Position numbers and translations under genes: made by a program
The notes under the pieces: generated by a model
Database searches by the model: none
Seen by the model: the letters and a program-made list of their open reading frames with translations, nothing else
What the model was told of the DNA's origin: nothing
Part shown: positions 16,983 through 25,095 of the stretch, piece after piece
How positions within the stretch are numbered: the stretch's first letter is position 1
Layout of the letters: every line of letters starts with the position of its first letter
NCBI GenBank assembly: GCA_001829315.1
Contig: MIAY01000038.1
Span: forward strand, 1 to 64,000
Direction: 5' to 3'
Origin: Spirochaetes bacterium GWE1_32_154
GTDB taxonomy: Bacteria; Spirochaetota; GWE2-31-10
DNA: 64,000 bases

Positions 16983-18338
16983 TTATAATGGAATGTTTAA
17001 CTTACCGGCAAGCTTTATAGCTGCGTTTTTAATTTCGCTATTACCATCTTTGGATAGATTTATAATAATATCAGTGGCTGAAGTAATATTGAATTGTTCA
17101 ATATATTTTAATGCTGTTTTTTTAATATCGTCATTATCAAGTTCCCGTAATCGTGTTAATATTATTGATTGATTCGAACTGATATTGTTTTTAATGTAAA
17201 AATTTATAGCCAATATTGCAGTTGAAAAATTTGATCGACGAATCGTAAAAATTAAAGTGCTATACACATTATCAGGGTTAGATTTCCATGAAATATTTGT
17301 AATTGCAGTTAATACACGATTATTAATTTCAACCGAATATTGTCCACCAAGATATCTTGTTAAAAATGCCCAATAACTGTCATCACCATATTTTTCGAAA
17401 ACTTGAATAGCTTCTAAAATTAATGAATGATTTGTATCGTTTTGAAGCATAAATTTAATGAGTTTTGGTAGTGATTGACCTTTATTTGTTAATGCATATT
17501 TATTTAGAAGAAGACGCTTTACAGAATCTGAATATGATGTTGTCTGAATCATATCATCCAACATTTTATTGATCGTTGTATTATCATCAGTATTTATAAA
17601 ATTAAGTGTATTTAATAGTATTGATTCATCTTTTTCTTTGAGCAGTGATACGATAATTTTAGTTCTACTTTGATCATCAATCATTTTTAACAACATTGAA
17701 ACATCTTTTTTTTCATTTATTGACATATCAAAAATATTTTTAGTACTTACAAAATCATTTATTATGTCAGATGCGATAGAAGGGTATTTATTTTGAATCA
17801 TTGAAACTAATTGATTTTTATAATCAGGATTACTTGATAATTCACCTTTATTGTAGATGTTTAAAATTATTTTATCAGTTAATCGTATGAATTCATCATT
17901 CAATTGAGTCGCTAACCAATCAGGATTTTTATTTAATAATAAAAGGATTGCATACCCTAATGTCGTATTTAGAGGCGTTTTGTTAATAATAATTTTAACT
18001 TTTTTAGGACTTTCCATAATGCCTGATTTTAAATATTCAATTGCAGTAATTTTATTACTTTTCATAAAACCGGCAAACCCGTAAAATTGTGAAACAGGAT
18101 TTCCAACATCCTCAAGTAATTTTTTGAAAGCGTTACTGTTTCCTGAATTTAATAATCCGGATATTTCTTTATATAAATTTTCATCAATATCTTTATTATC
18201 AAAATAAATTTCTTTCATGTTTGATATAAAATTAATATCAATCATTGTGAAAGATTTTATAACAATAAAATTGACAAATAATGCTGAAAAAATTGCTGTT
18301 ACTGAAAAAAATATAATAATATTATTTTTAATGTGCAT
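16983..18338 (-). CDS. Membrane-anchored HEAT-repeat-like protein
   Basis: The N-terminus (about residues 8-28) is one hydrophobic helix that could be an uncleaved signal anchor, so the rest is probably periplasmic. Residues about 45-450 are a string of helical hairpins of 30-40 residues with HEAT/armadillo-like spacing; the clearest are C-terminal (LRELDNDDIKKTALKYIEQF and DGNSEIKNAAIKLAGKL). No catalytic motif is visible. Such proteins are usually scaffolds, and the partner is unknown. GGATAC lies 10-15 nt before the ATG. It is a monocistronic-looking gene facing cinA across a shared terminator. Confidence 0.65.
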   Translation of the reverse strand: MHIKNNIIIFFSVTAIFSALFVNFIVIKSFTMIDINFISNMKEIYFDNKDIDENLYKEISGLLNSGNSNAFKKLLEDVGNPVSQFYGFAGFMKSNKITAIEYLKSGIMESPKKVKIIINKTPLNTTLGYAILLLLNKNPDWLATQLNDEFIRLTDKIILNIYNKGELSSNPDYKNQLVSMIQNKYPSIASDIINDFVSTKNIFDMSINEKKDVSMLLKMIDDQSRTKIIVSLLKEKDESILLNTLNFINTDDNTTINKMLDDMIQTTSYSDSVKRLLLNKYALTNKGQSLPKLIKFMLQNDTNHSLILEAIQVFEKYGDDSYWAFLTRYLGGQYSVEINNRVLTAITNISWKSNPDNVYSTLIFTIRRSNFSTAILAINFYIKNNISSNQSIILTRLRELDNDDIKKTALKYIEQFNITSATDIIINLSKDGNSEIKNAAIKLAGKLNIPL

Positions 18339-18438
18339 TCTGTAGTATCCGTTTAAAATTTATTTTAATCGATTATAACAAAATTTGCTTTAATGTCCAT
18401 ATAATTATTATCTCTATTAAAAAATATTTATTAGTTTC

Positions 18439-18467
18439 TTGATAATAAACAGTAAAACTGATATTTA
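18439..18467 (+). promoter_or_regulatory. Promoter of the DEDDh exonuclease gene
   Basis: TTGATA (18439-18444), 17-bp spacer, TATTTA (18462-18467). The first in-frame ATGs (18467, 18470) would lie in or just beside the -10 box, which supports the later start at 18500. Confidence 0.4.
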
Positions 18468-18499
18468 TGATGAAATTACATTTTCAAGATGAGGATCTT

Positions 18500-19333
18500 A
18501 TGAATACTTTTTCTCTTTTTTCAGCAGAACATATAGCAAAAACATATGTTTTTTTTGATTTTGAAACAACAGGTTTTTATCCTTTAGATACTGATAGAAT
18601 AATTGAAATTGCTATGATTAAAATTACAAATGGTTCGGTTGTAGATAAATTTGAAACTTTCATAAACCCGTTAAGGTTGATTCCTGAACAGGCTTCAGAG
18701 GTTAATCACATAACAAATGAGATGGTAAAAGATTACTCTGATTTTAATAAAGACATTTGTATTAAAACGCTGAATTTTATTCAGGATTCTATACTTGTAG
18801 CTCATAATTCCTCTTTTGATCTCGGTTTTCTTGCCATGGAGTTAGCTAAACATGGAATAAGTTTTACATCATGGCGTTCTATTGATACTTTGAAGATTGC
18901 AAAATCAGTTTTTCCTGCACAAAAGAATAAATTAAAAAACTTAATAGACAGGTATAATATTAAACAGGAAGGAGATCTTCATCGGGCAATGGTTGATACC
19001 GAGGCTTTGGTTGATGTTTTTTTCAATCTTGTTGATGAAGAAAAAATAAGAAATTTAAGTGATGATGAAATTGTTGCTAAGTTTGGATATACCGGTGATA
19101 TTGAGTCTTTGAATAAATCTATTCCTCAAATTGTACGTGAAGCAATGGAAAATGCTACAGTTCTGAAGGCGGATTATAAAACCAGAGATGGTAAAATTTT
19201 AAAACTTAATTTCATTCCTGTTGCACCTGTTTGGAATTCAGACAAATGGTATGTTTATGTCAATAATGTTAAAACCAATAAACATTTTTATATATATTGT
19301 AATCGCTTAAGTAATGTTTTCATTGGAGAGTAA
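18500..19333 (+). CDS. DnaQ-like DEDDh 3'-5' exonuclease
   Basis: Exonuclease of the DNA polymerase III epsilon family. ExoI motif FFDFETTGF supplies D and E, ExoII is AHNSSFDLGFL, and ExoIII is HRAMVDTEAL with the DEDDh histidine, all within residues about 15-175 counted from 18500. A C-terminal region of about 90 residues (about 185-277) has a small beta-rich segment (LKADYKTRDGKILKLNF, WYVYV), which could be a WYL-like or other accessory domain; I do not recognise it firmly. ATG 18500 has GAGGA 4 nt upstream and is preferred over 18467 and 18470. It could be the proofreading subunit or a separate repair nuclease. Confidence 0.85.
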   Translation: MNTFSLFSAEHIAKTYVFFDFETTGFYPLDTDRIIEIAMIKITNGSVVDKFETFINPLRLIPEQASEVNHITNEMVKDYSDFNKDICIKTLNFIQDSILVAHNSSFDLGFLAMELAKHGISFTSWRSIDTLKIAKSVFPAQKNKLKNLIDRYNIKQEGDLHRAMVDTEALVDVFFNLVDEEKIRNLSDDEIVAKFGYTGDIESLNKSIPQIVREAMENATVLKADYKTRDGKILKLNFIPVAPVWNSDKWYVYVNNVKTNKHFYIYCNRLSNVFIGE

Positions 19334-19338
19334 ATCGA

Positions 19339-19929
19339 GTGGATAGTGATGTTAAATTATTAAAAAAATACTTGAAAAATAAAAATAGAATTTCTCACAG
19401 TGTATCTACAGCAGAATATATGCGTTCCTTTGCAACGTTTTATAGTATAGACAAAAATAATGCATATTTTTGCGGACTCTATCACGATATTGGTAAAGAA
19501 TTATCCGGTGATGAAATATTGGCTTATGTTGATACATTTAATAATCGTGGTATTTTTTCTATCGATTACCTGGATTTTAAAAAGAAATATCCTTCATTAC
19601 TTCATGGTGTTGCTTCTGCAGAAATTCTTATTAGTGAAATTGGTTTGTCGGATAAGGATATAATAACAGCAATATGTTCACATACTTTAGGAGCCAGGGG
19701 GCTTTCGAGGCTGTCTAAATATACTTTTATGATGGATTTTTGCGAGCCGTTACGAAGGCATGAGGATTCTGTAAAGGTTTTTAAGATTCTTACCTCTGAT
19801 AAAAACTTTGACAGGGCATATTTAATGACATATCACTATCAGTTGAAAGAATTGTTAGACAACTACAAAGAAATTTGTTTAGAAACTGTTGAAGGATATA
19901 ATGAAGCTAAAATGATCTCATGTCCTTAA
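19339..19929 (+). CDS. yqeK: YqeK-type HD phosphohydrolase (probable Ap4A hydrolase)
   Basis: HD-superfamily protein matching the YqeK family, whose characterised members cleave diadenosine tetraphosphate symmetrically to two ADP. Motifs are SHSVSTAEYM (metal His), LYHDIGKE (HD pair), LLHGVASAEIL and CSHTLG, all in the usual order within 196 residues. Translation starts at GTG 19339, 6 nt after the exonuclease stop; GGAGAG (19325-19330) lies at the end of the upstream gene, so the two genes are probably co-translated. It is of interest next to the LysRS-HD fusion 4 kb upstream. YqeK is often beside nadD or rsfS; neither is here. Confidence 0.85.
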   Translation: MDSDVKLLKKYLKNKNRISHSVSTAEYMRSFATFYSIDKNNAYFCGLYHDIGKELSGDEILAYVDTFNNRGIFSIDYLDFKKKYPSLLHGVASAEILISEIGLSDKDIITAICSHTLGARGLSRLSKYTFMMDFCEPLRRHEDSVKVFKILTSDKNFDRAYLMTYHYQLKELLDNYKEICLETVEGYNEAKMISCP

Positions 19930-20069
19930 TCCGGATTGTGTTATAAATAAAACCAAAAATTGCTTAGATAGGAAAATAACTATGTTTTTTTATTTGTATC
20001 AAGAAAGTCATGCAAAAAACTGAGATAATAAAGTATTTTTTCATGACCGGTTAAATTTAGTTTATCTCT

Positions 20070-20190
20070 AGAGGCTCTTGCAAAAATCAAGAGTACTCGA
20101 TTTTGCTACCTCTAATGCGATAGAATCGCATTAGAGGTAGCTTCTTGTAAAAATTTGAGAAAAAAAGAGTATTTTTGCAAGAAGCTCTCT
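20070..20190 (+). repeat. Stem-loop repeat element, copy A (long form)
   Basis: A 121-bp element with ends AGAGGCTCTTGCAAAAAT and, inverted, AGAGAGCTTCTTGCAAAAAT. Inside are a perfect 17-bp hairpin GCTACCTCTAATGCGAT (20105-20121 with 20125-20141) and a second hairpin AGCTTCTTGTAAAAAT (20139-20154 with 20171-20186). Its right edge touches the cimA stop codon (20189-20191). Copies B and C share this plan; D and E are the right hairpin alone. Confidence 0.85.
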
Positions 20191-21736
20191 ATACTGTTTG
20201 TTTATCAAAGTTAGCTATGATTACATTCACTATTTTTAGGGTGGCTTCAATAGCAGCAATATTTTGATCTGAATTGACCCCTTTGGTTACAATCGTTTTT
20301 TGAAGTTTATCTTTTGTCGCAATTTGCCATGAAATAGTTGCCTGTACTAAAGCATCCGTTCTTCCCCCGGGAGGAATCTCAACATTATAGTCTATTAATT
20401 GTGGAACAGGTATATTAAATTGTTTCAGGATTTTTTTTAACGCATTCATAAATGCATCATATCCGCCATCACCTTGTGAGTATTCTTCTGCTTCAATACC
20501 ATTATATGAGCATTTTACGCTTGCTGACGGTTTTAGTTGAAAAGTAGAATTTATTGAACAGGTAACGATTTTGAATGGTTGTTCTTTCACTTTTTCAAAG
20601 GTATCACTAATCAAGTAGGGGAGATCTGCCATTGTGATAGTTGCTTTTTTATCACCAAGGTCTATTATTTTTGATAATAAAACTTTTTTCTGATCTTCTG
20701 TTAATTCTATACCCAACTCAATTAAATTCATTTCGAGATTTGCTTTGCCTGATAATTTCCCTAATGCATATTCCCGTTTTCTTCCAAATCGTTCGGGAAT
20801 AAGGCGGTTTACATATAAATCACCTTTTTTATCACCATCAGCATGAATCCCGGCGGTTTGTGTAAAAACATTTTTTCCGTAAATTGGTTTATTATTAGCC
20901 ATTTTATGACCGGAAAACATTTCAACATACTGTGATGCTTTAAATAATTTTTTCTCATCTATACCAAGCGTAATGTTTAAAAAATCAAGTGCTGATACAC
21001 AAATCTCATCCAATGGTGCATTACCCGCCCGTTCACCCATACCGTTAATTGTTGTATGGATACCTGATATACCTGCTTTAAGAGCTGCAATAGCATTTGC
21101 AGTGCCCATTCCATAGTCATTATGCGGGTGAAATTCAAATTTGATGTCAGGGTATTTTGTAATGAGTGATTTAAGTTGTTCGTATGTAGTAAATGGATCA
21201 AATATACCAAGCGTGTCAGGTAACATTATACGTTGTACTGGCAATGTTTGCAGAAATTCTATTAAATCATAGACATATTCAGGGGAATTAATAATTCCAT
21301 TTGTAAAATCCTCTAAATAAACATTAACTTCAAGTCCCCTGTCTATTGCGTTAAGAATTGTATTTTTAATATCTTCTTTATGTTGATCAGGTGTTTTTTT
21401 TAATTGTCCTTTACAGTGTTTTAATGATCCTTTTGTTAATAGATTGATCCTTTTAACACCGGTCGCAAAAGCCCACTCAATTGATTTGTCGTAATCAACA
21501 AAGGCTAATATTTCTAATCGGTCAAGGTAACCGGCATTTTTTGCCCATTCAACGATTTTTCTGACACCTTCTTTTTCACCAAGAGAAACACGGGCTGATG
21601 CTATTTCTAATCGATCAACTTTAACTTCAGTTAACAGAATCTGTGATATTGTTAATTTTTCATCCGGTGAATATGAAATATTCTGCATCTGCTCCCCATC
21701 TCTCAGGGTGGTATCCATAATTTCAATTTTTCTCAT
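20189..21736 (-). CDS. cimA: (R)-citramalate synthase
   Basis: Condenses pyruvate and acetyl-CoA to (R)-citramalate, the first step of threonine-independent isoleucine synthesis. The HMGL-like catalytic domain (about 1-330) has DTTLRDGEQ, metal site HPHNDYG and NGMGERAGN, and a C-terminal regulatory LeuA-dimer domain (about 390-510) contains EGDGGYDAFMNAL-like and PPGGRTDALVQ blocks. From memory, FTQTAGIHADGDKKG, ERFGRKR and YALGKL are nearly the same as in the Leptospira citramalate synthase, and 515 residues matches it closely. That favours CimA over 2-isopropylmalate or homocitrate synthase. GGGAG precedes the ATG. The TAG stop lies at the edge of repeat copy A, which may have trimmed the last residues. 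Confidence 0.88.
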   Translation of the reverse strand: MRKIEIMDTTLRDGEQMQNISYSPDEKLTISQILLTEVKVDRLEIASARVSLGEKEGVRKIVEWAKNAGYLDRLEILAFVDYDKSIEWAFATGVKRINLLTKGSLKHCKGQLKKTPDQHKEDIKNTILNAIDRGLEVNVYLEDFTNGIINSPEYVYDLIEFLQTLPVQRIMLPDTLGIFDPFTTYEQLKSLITKYPDIKFEFHPHNDYGMGTANAIAALKAGISGIHTTINGMGERAGNAPLDEICVSALDFLNITLGIDEKKLFKASQYVEMFSGHKMANNKPIYGKNVFTQTAGIHADGDKKGDLYVNRLIPERFGRKREYALGKLSGKANLEMNLIELGIELTEDQKKVLLSKIIDLGDKKATITMADLPYLISDTFEKVKEQPFKIVTCSINSTFQLKPSASVKCSYNGIEAEEYSQGDGGYDAFMNALKKILKQFNIPVPQLIDYNVEIPPGGRTDALVQATISWQIATKDKLQKTIVTKGVNSDQNIAAIEATLKIVNVIIANFDKQTV

Positions 21737-21882
21737 AGCGTTACTCCCGAATAAAAACTTATTCTGGAATATACATGATTTTTATTTTTTTGTCACTATT
21801 ACATACTATTAAAAGGATTATAATTGAATTTTATTATTAATAATAGTATATAGTACCCAATTATTTATTATGAGGAGTTGGT

Positions 21883-22575
21883 ATGGATAATGAAATAAAA
21901 TTAAGTAAAGATGGAAGTGTTCATGTTACTAATGAGATATTTAACACAACATCTCACATGATTAGTTCTATGTTTGCATTACTGGGCTTAGTCATTTTAA
22001 TAGTTAAATCATCGATAATGGGTGATCCATGGAAAATTATTGGTTTTTCTTTATATGGTACATCATTATTGTGTATGTTGTTATGTAGTACATTTCATCA
22101 TGGAATAAATGCTGGTTCAAAAATTGATTCGTTTCTTCGATTATTTGATTATATAGCTATTTTTCCTCTAATTGCCGGTACATACACCCCTTTTTGTATT
22201 ATAACGTTACGTGAGAATAGTTCATGGGTGACATGGGGGTGGAGTATATTTGGAGTAATCTGGTTTATTGCTATTGTTGGTATTGTGATTAAGGCTGTTT
22301 TTCCAGCAGTTCCTAAATGGGTAACTAATGCAATTTATGTCGGTATGGGATGGGTAGGAGCGGTTCTTATCATTCCGATTTTCAAAATACTAGGATGGGA
22401 GGCTTCAGTTCTCGTGGTATTAGGAGGTCTTTTTTATACTATCGGATCATTTATTTTTTATATGGAAAAGCCAAATCCTATAATCGGAAAATTTGGTTTT
22501 CATGAAATTTGGCATATTTTTGTCATTTTAGGCGGATTGTCTCATTTTATAGTTATGTATTTTTATGTTCTATAG
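21883..22575 (+). CDS. trhA: Hemolysin III / TrhA family membrane protein
   Basis: Seven-helix membrane protein of the hemolysin III/PAQR family (230 residues). Family histidines appear in NTTSHM near the N-terminus, STFHHG after the second helix and HEIWHIFVILGGLSHF near the C-terminus, the putative zinc site. Related bacterial proteins act in membrane fluidity homeostasis, and the haemolysin name is historical. The N-terminal 20 residues are hydrophilic. TGAGGAG precedes the ATG. It converges on a GGDEF gene with only 33 nt between. Confidence 0.88.
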   Translation: MDNEIKLSKDGSVHVTNEIFNTTSHMISSMFALLGLVILIVKSSIMGDPWKIIGFSLYGTSLLCMLLCSTFHHGINAGSKIDSFLRLFDYIAIFPLIAGTYTPFCIITLRENSSWVTWGWSIFGVIWFIAIVGIVIKAVFPAVPKWVTNAIYVGMGWVGAVLIIPIFKILGWEASVLVVLGGLFYTIGSFIFYMEKPNPIIGKFGFHEIWHIFVILGGLSHFIVMYFYVL

Positions 22576-22608
22576 ATTTTTTTTGTGTGTTATAAATTGT
22601 TATTTAAT

Positions 22609-23622
22609 TTACTTGGCATGTTCAACTTTGTTTCGTCCAGTTTTTTTTGCAACATAGAGGGCTTCATCGACTCTTTTTATAAAAGAGTCGATTTTTTCAT
22701 CTTTTTTTAATTCTGCAGCGCCAATTGATATGGTGATATTTATTTTTAAATCATTTGTTGAAAAAATAAATTGTTCAATTATTTCACGTAATTTATTTGC
22801 AACAATTAATGAATGGTGTATGTCTGAATCTGAAAGAAGGATTAAAAATTCTTCTCCACCATATCTGCAGACTAAATCAATATCTCTTAAATGTTCTTTA
22901 ATTAGCTTTGAAAATTCAGCTAAAACAAAATCACCGATAAGATGACCATAGGTATCATTAATGTTTTTAAAGAAATCAATATCAAGCATCAGTATTGATA
23001 AATGAGAATCAATCCGTTTGAGACGTTTTATATCATTATCAAGAAAAGCAAAGAAAGCTCTTCGATTTAAAAAACCGGTTAATTTGTCATGAGCAGCAAA
23101 ATATTTTAATTTTTTGTTGAGTATTTTTATTCTTGCTATTGATTTTTGAAGTGCTATTGTTTTATTTATGATTTTTTCATTGAGTTTTTCTTCTCTGGAA
23201 ATAGCAGCCTGCAATTCTTTATTGGTAAAAAGAAGTTCTTCTTTTGTTCGTTTCAACTTAATATGATGATTTAATCGGGCAATTAATTCAGCTGATAAAA
23301 AAGGTTTCGTAACAAAATCACTTGCACCAATTTTAAAAAGTTCTGCAATTTCTCTATCACCGCATTGTTTTGCTGTTAAAATAATTATTGGTGTTTCTTT
23401 GTCGTAATTTCGATATGTTTTCAGGAAATCAGTTCCTGATAATTCGGGCATCATTAAGTCCAAAATAATACAATCATATTTTTCAGTTTCAAGATTTTTT
23501 AATGCTTCAATCGGATTTAAAAATTGAACCAGTTCAAAAACTGTATCAAGAATTTCAGTAAAAAGAAATTGAATTGATTCAGAATCATCTATAATAATAA
23601 TTTTACCTGAGAGATTTTCCAT
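22609..23622 (-). CDS. REC-GGDEF response-regulator diguanylate cyclase
   Basis: N-terminal receiver domain (about 7-120) with acidic pair D12-D13, phosphoacceptor D55 (IILDLMMPE) and KPF lysine, a coiled-coil linker (about 125-170), and a GGDEF domain (about 175-337) with active-site CRYGGEEF. An inhibitory I-site (RDID) lies five residues before GGEEF, so product feedback is likely. It makes cyclic di-GMP on phosphorylation, a PleD/WspR-like layout. No kinase is adjacent. AAGG precedes the ATG. Confidence 0.93.
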   Translation of the reverse strand: MENLSGKIIIIDDSESIQFLFTEILDTVFELVQFLNPIEALKNLETEKYDCIILDLMMPELSGTDFLKTYRNYDKETPIIILTAKQCGDREIAELFKIGASDFVTKPFLSAELIARLNHHIKLKRTKEELLFTNKELQAAISREEKLNEKIINKTIALQKSIARIKILNKKLKYFAAHDKLTGFLNRRAFFAFLDNDIKRLKRIDSHLSILMLDIDFFKNINDTYGHLIGDFVLAEFSKLIKEHLRDIDLVCRYGGEEFLILLSDSDIHHSLIVANKLREIIEQFIFSTNDLKINITISIGAAELKKDEKIDSFIKRVDEALYVAKKTGRNKVEHAK

Positions 23623-23712
23623 TTTGTAACCTTACAATACTATATGTAATAGTATACTATTCATTTTTTTAATAATAATAAAAAATGTAAAAAAAAGCAA
23701 ACGAATGTACGT

Positions 23713-24414
23713 TCAGAGGGTGTCAATTTCATTATTCATTAATGAACATAAATAATTATCTATAACTATCGCAAATAGTTCTGCAGAGCTTATAAAGTAT
23801 TGAACTTGAAATTCTGATATTGAAGATTTTTCCGGTTGATCATGTGTTATAAAGGGGCGAATTGAATATAATTCTTTAAGATTAAAGTAAACCCGTCTGT
23901 CTTCATTAAGCATTGTTGTTTTATTAATTGTGGGAATATCAGATTCCTCGTCTGCTTGAGATTTTAATTCAAATTGATATTCATTTAATTCTTTAAAAAA
24001 ATTTTTCCCGATGAGACTTGAAAAAATTTTATTTACAGCCTTTAAATTGCTAAACGTAAATATTGAAGCTAAAACTTCACCGATGGTAATTTTATTTTTA
24101 ATGATATCCTGAATATCTTTGAGTAAAAACCTTTTTTGAAGTCGTTTAACAAGATATGAATCGTTAAAAGATCCTGAGTCATAAGCAGTCATTAATGAAT
24201 CTTTAAAATATACTTCAAGAGCTGAAACAAGTGAAATGACTAATTGTTTTCTTGCTTGTTGAATTAGTTTTGAGGATTCTATATTCTTTTCAATTTCAAA
24301 ATATAAATCTTCTATTACTTCAAGTTGTTTAAAGTAATTATCAACAGGTGAAAAACTGCGTGTATTTCTCAATGCTCTTTGCAATAAAATTTTTTCAATA
24401 TTAAAATTGTACAT
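23713..24414 (-). CDS. Helical protein with HEPN-like features
   Basis: All-helical 233-residue protein with no transmembrane segment. The stretch ARKQLVISLVSALEVYFKDSL (split at about residues 54-74) and the downstream RPFITH (R186 to H191, an Rx4H pattern preceded by a helix) resemble the RiboL-PSP/MAE-type HEPN group, whose members are often RNases in toxin-antitoxin, abortive-infection or stress systems. HEPN motifs usually have a polar residue after the Arg; here it is Pro, so catalysis is uncertain. It follows a chemoreceptor operon on the same strand but no antitoxin-like partner is adjacent. The family assignment is tentative. Confidence 0.5.
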   Translation of the reverse strand: MYNFNIEKILLQRALRNTRSFSPVDNYFKQLEVIEDLYFEIEKNIESSKLIQQARKQLVISLVSALEVYFKDSLMTAYDSGSFNDSYLVKRLQKRFLLKDIQDIIKNKITIGEVLASIFTFSNLKAVNKIFSSLIGKNFFKELNEYQFELKSQADEESDIPTINKTTMLNEDRRVYFNLKELYSIRPFITHDQPEKSSISEFQVQYFISSAELFAIVIDNYLCSLMNNEIDTL

Positions 24415-24453
24415 ATGTATCCGTCTGATGAAATGTAATATAATAGTATATTA

Positions 24454-24810
24454 CTATTTATTTTTTCTTAGGTCAATATATCTTGATCTGTGAATAATCT
24501 GATTTATCAATTCATCCGTATATGCCTTCAGCTCAACAGCATAACGTGTTGATTCTTTTACATATTCGTCCATTGACATCTCCTGAGTAATAGAATTTGT
24601 CGGTAGTTCATTAATAATTACCGGTTGTGGATTTGAAATACATGATATAAGAAAAAAAAACATAAAAATAACAGAAACTCTTGCAAAAATAATGAGTACA
24701 TTCTTTTTGGTTCCGTTAGGTACGCATAAAATGCGTTTAAGGTAGCTTCTTGCAAAAAAACGAGATAAAAAGAGTATTTTTGCAAGAAGCTCAACTGTTA
24801 AAAATTTCAC
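24454..24810 (-). CDS. Small lipoprotein with a repeat element inserted in its signal peptide
   Basis: The start is GTG 24810, inside a GTGA overlap with the upstream gene and 8 nt after AGGAG. Residues 1-6 (MKFLTV) are followed by about 39 residues encoded by repeat copy B, then SVIFMFFFLISC, a lipobox signal ending at C57. Removing 117 nt in frame restores MKFLTVSVIFMFFFLISC, a normal lipoprotein signal peptide, and a 79-residue protein. The mature part is short and helical (MDEYVKESTRYAVELKAYTDELINQ in two blocks). Alternative initiation at ATG 24663 would also give a short leader but lacks a ribosome binding site. It probably works with the chemoreceptor upstream; its function is unknown. 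Confidence 0.65.
   Translation of the reverse strand: MKFLTVELLAKILFLSRFFARSYLKRILCVPNGTKKNVLIIFARVSVIFMFFFLISCISNPQPVIINELPTNSITQEMSMDEYVKESTRYAVELKAYTDELINQIIHRSRYIDLRKNK
24674..24792 (+). repeat. Stem-loop repeat element, copy B, inside a coding sequence
   Basis: About 119 bp, with ends GAAACTCTTGCAAAAAT and, inverted, GAGCTTCTTGCAAAAA. The right hairpin (24744-24791) matches copies A and C closely; the central hairpin is decayed (GCATAAAATGC remains). AAC at 24676-24678 and 24793-24795 could be a 3-bp target duplication, though the boundaries are ambiguous. It is read through in frame by the lipoprotein gene on the opposite strand. Confidence 0.85.
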
Positions 24811-25085
24811 TTATTAAGCTCCTTCCAGATTTTCGTATAATCTGCAAATGATTTAGCATTTTTTGCTTTATCCAGTAATTCATTTTTTGTTTTTATAATT
24901 TCAATCTGATTAGAATATTCAACTTTTATTTGTTCTAAATCAGAATTTACTTTATTATTGAGATATTTGACCTTTTGTATTTCAGCATTTTTACTCGATA
25001 TAATTCCCTGCTGGAATGCAATAGTACCAATAAGAAGTGCTATTATTGAAGATAAAATAAGTATTGTAATATATTCTTTTTTCAT
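24807..25085 (-). CDS. Small membrane-anchored coiled-coil protein
   Basis: A 92-residue protein with one N-terminal transmembrane helix (about 6-28, ITILILSSIIALLIGTIAF) followed by a charged coiled coil (about 32-80) and a short KSFADYTKIWKELNK tail. The topology suggests the coiled coil is periplasmic. It starts 10 nt after the chemoreceptor gene and its stop overlaps the lipoprotein start (GTGA), so the three form one operon and may form one envelope complex. The ribosome binding site is weak (TTGGT), suggesting coupling. No family recognised. Confidence 0.65.
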   Translation of the reverse strand: MKKEYITILILSSIIALLIGTIAFQQGIISSKNAEIQKVKYLNNKVNSDLEQIKVEYSNQIEIIKTKNELLDKAKNAKSFADYTKIWKELNK

Positions 25086-25095
25086 ATTGTACCAA

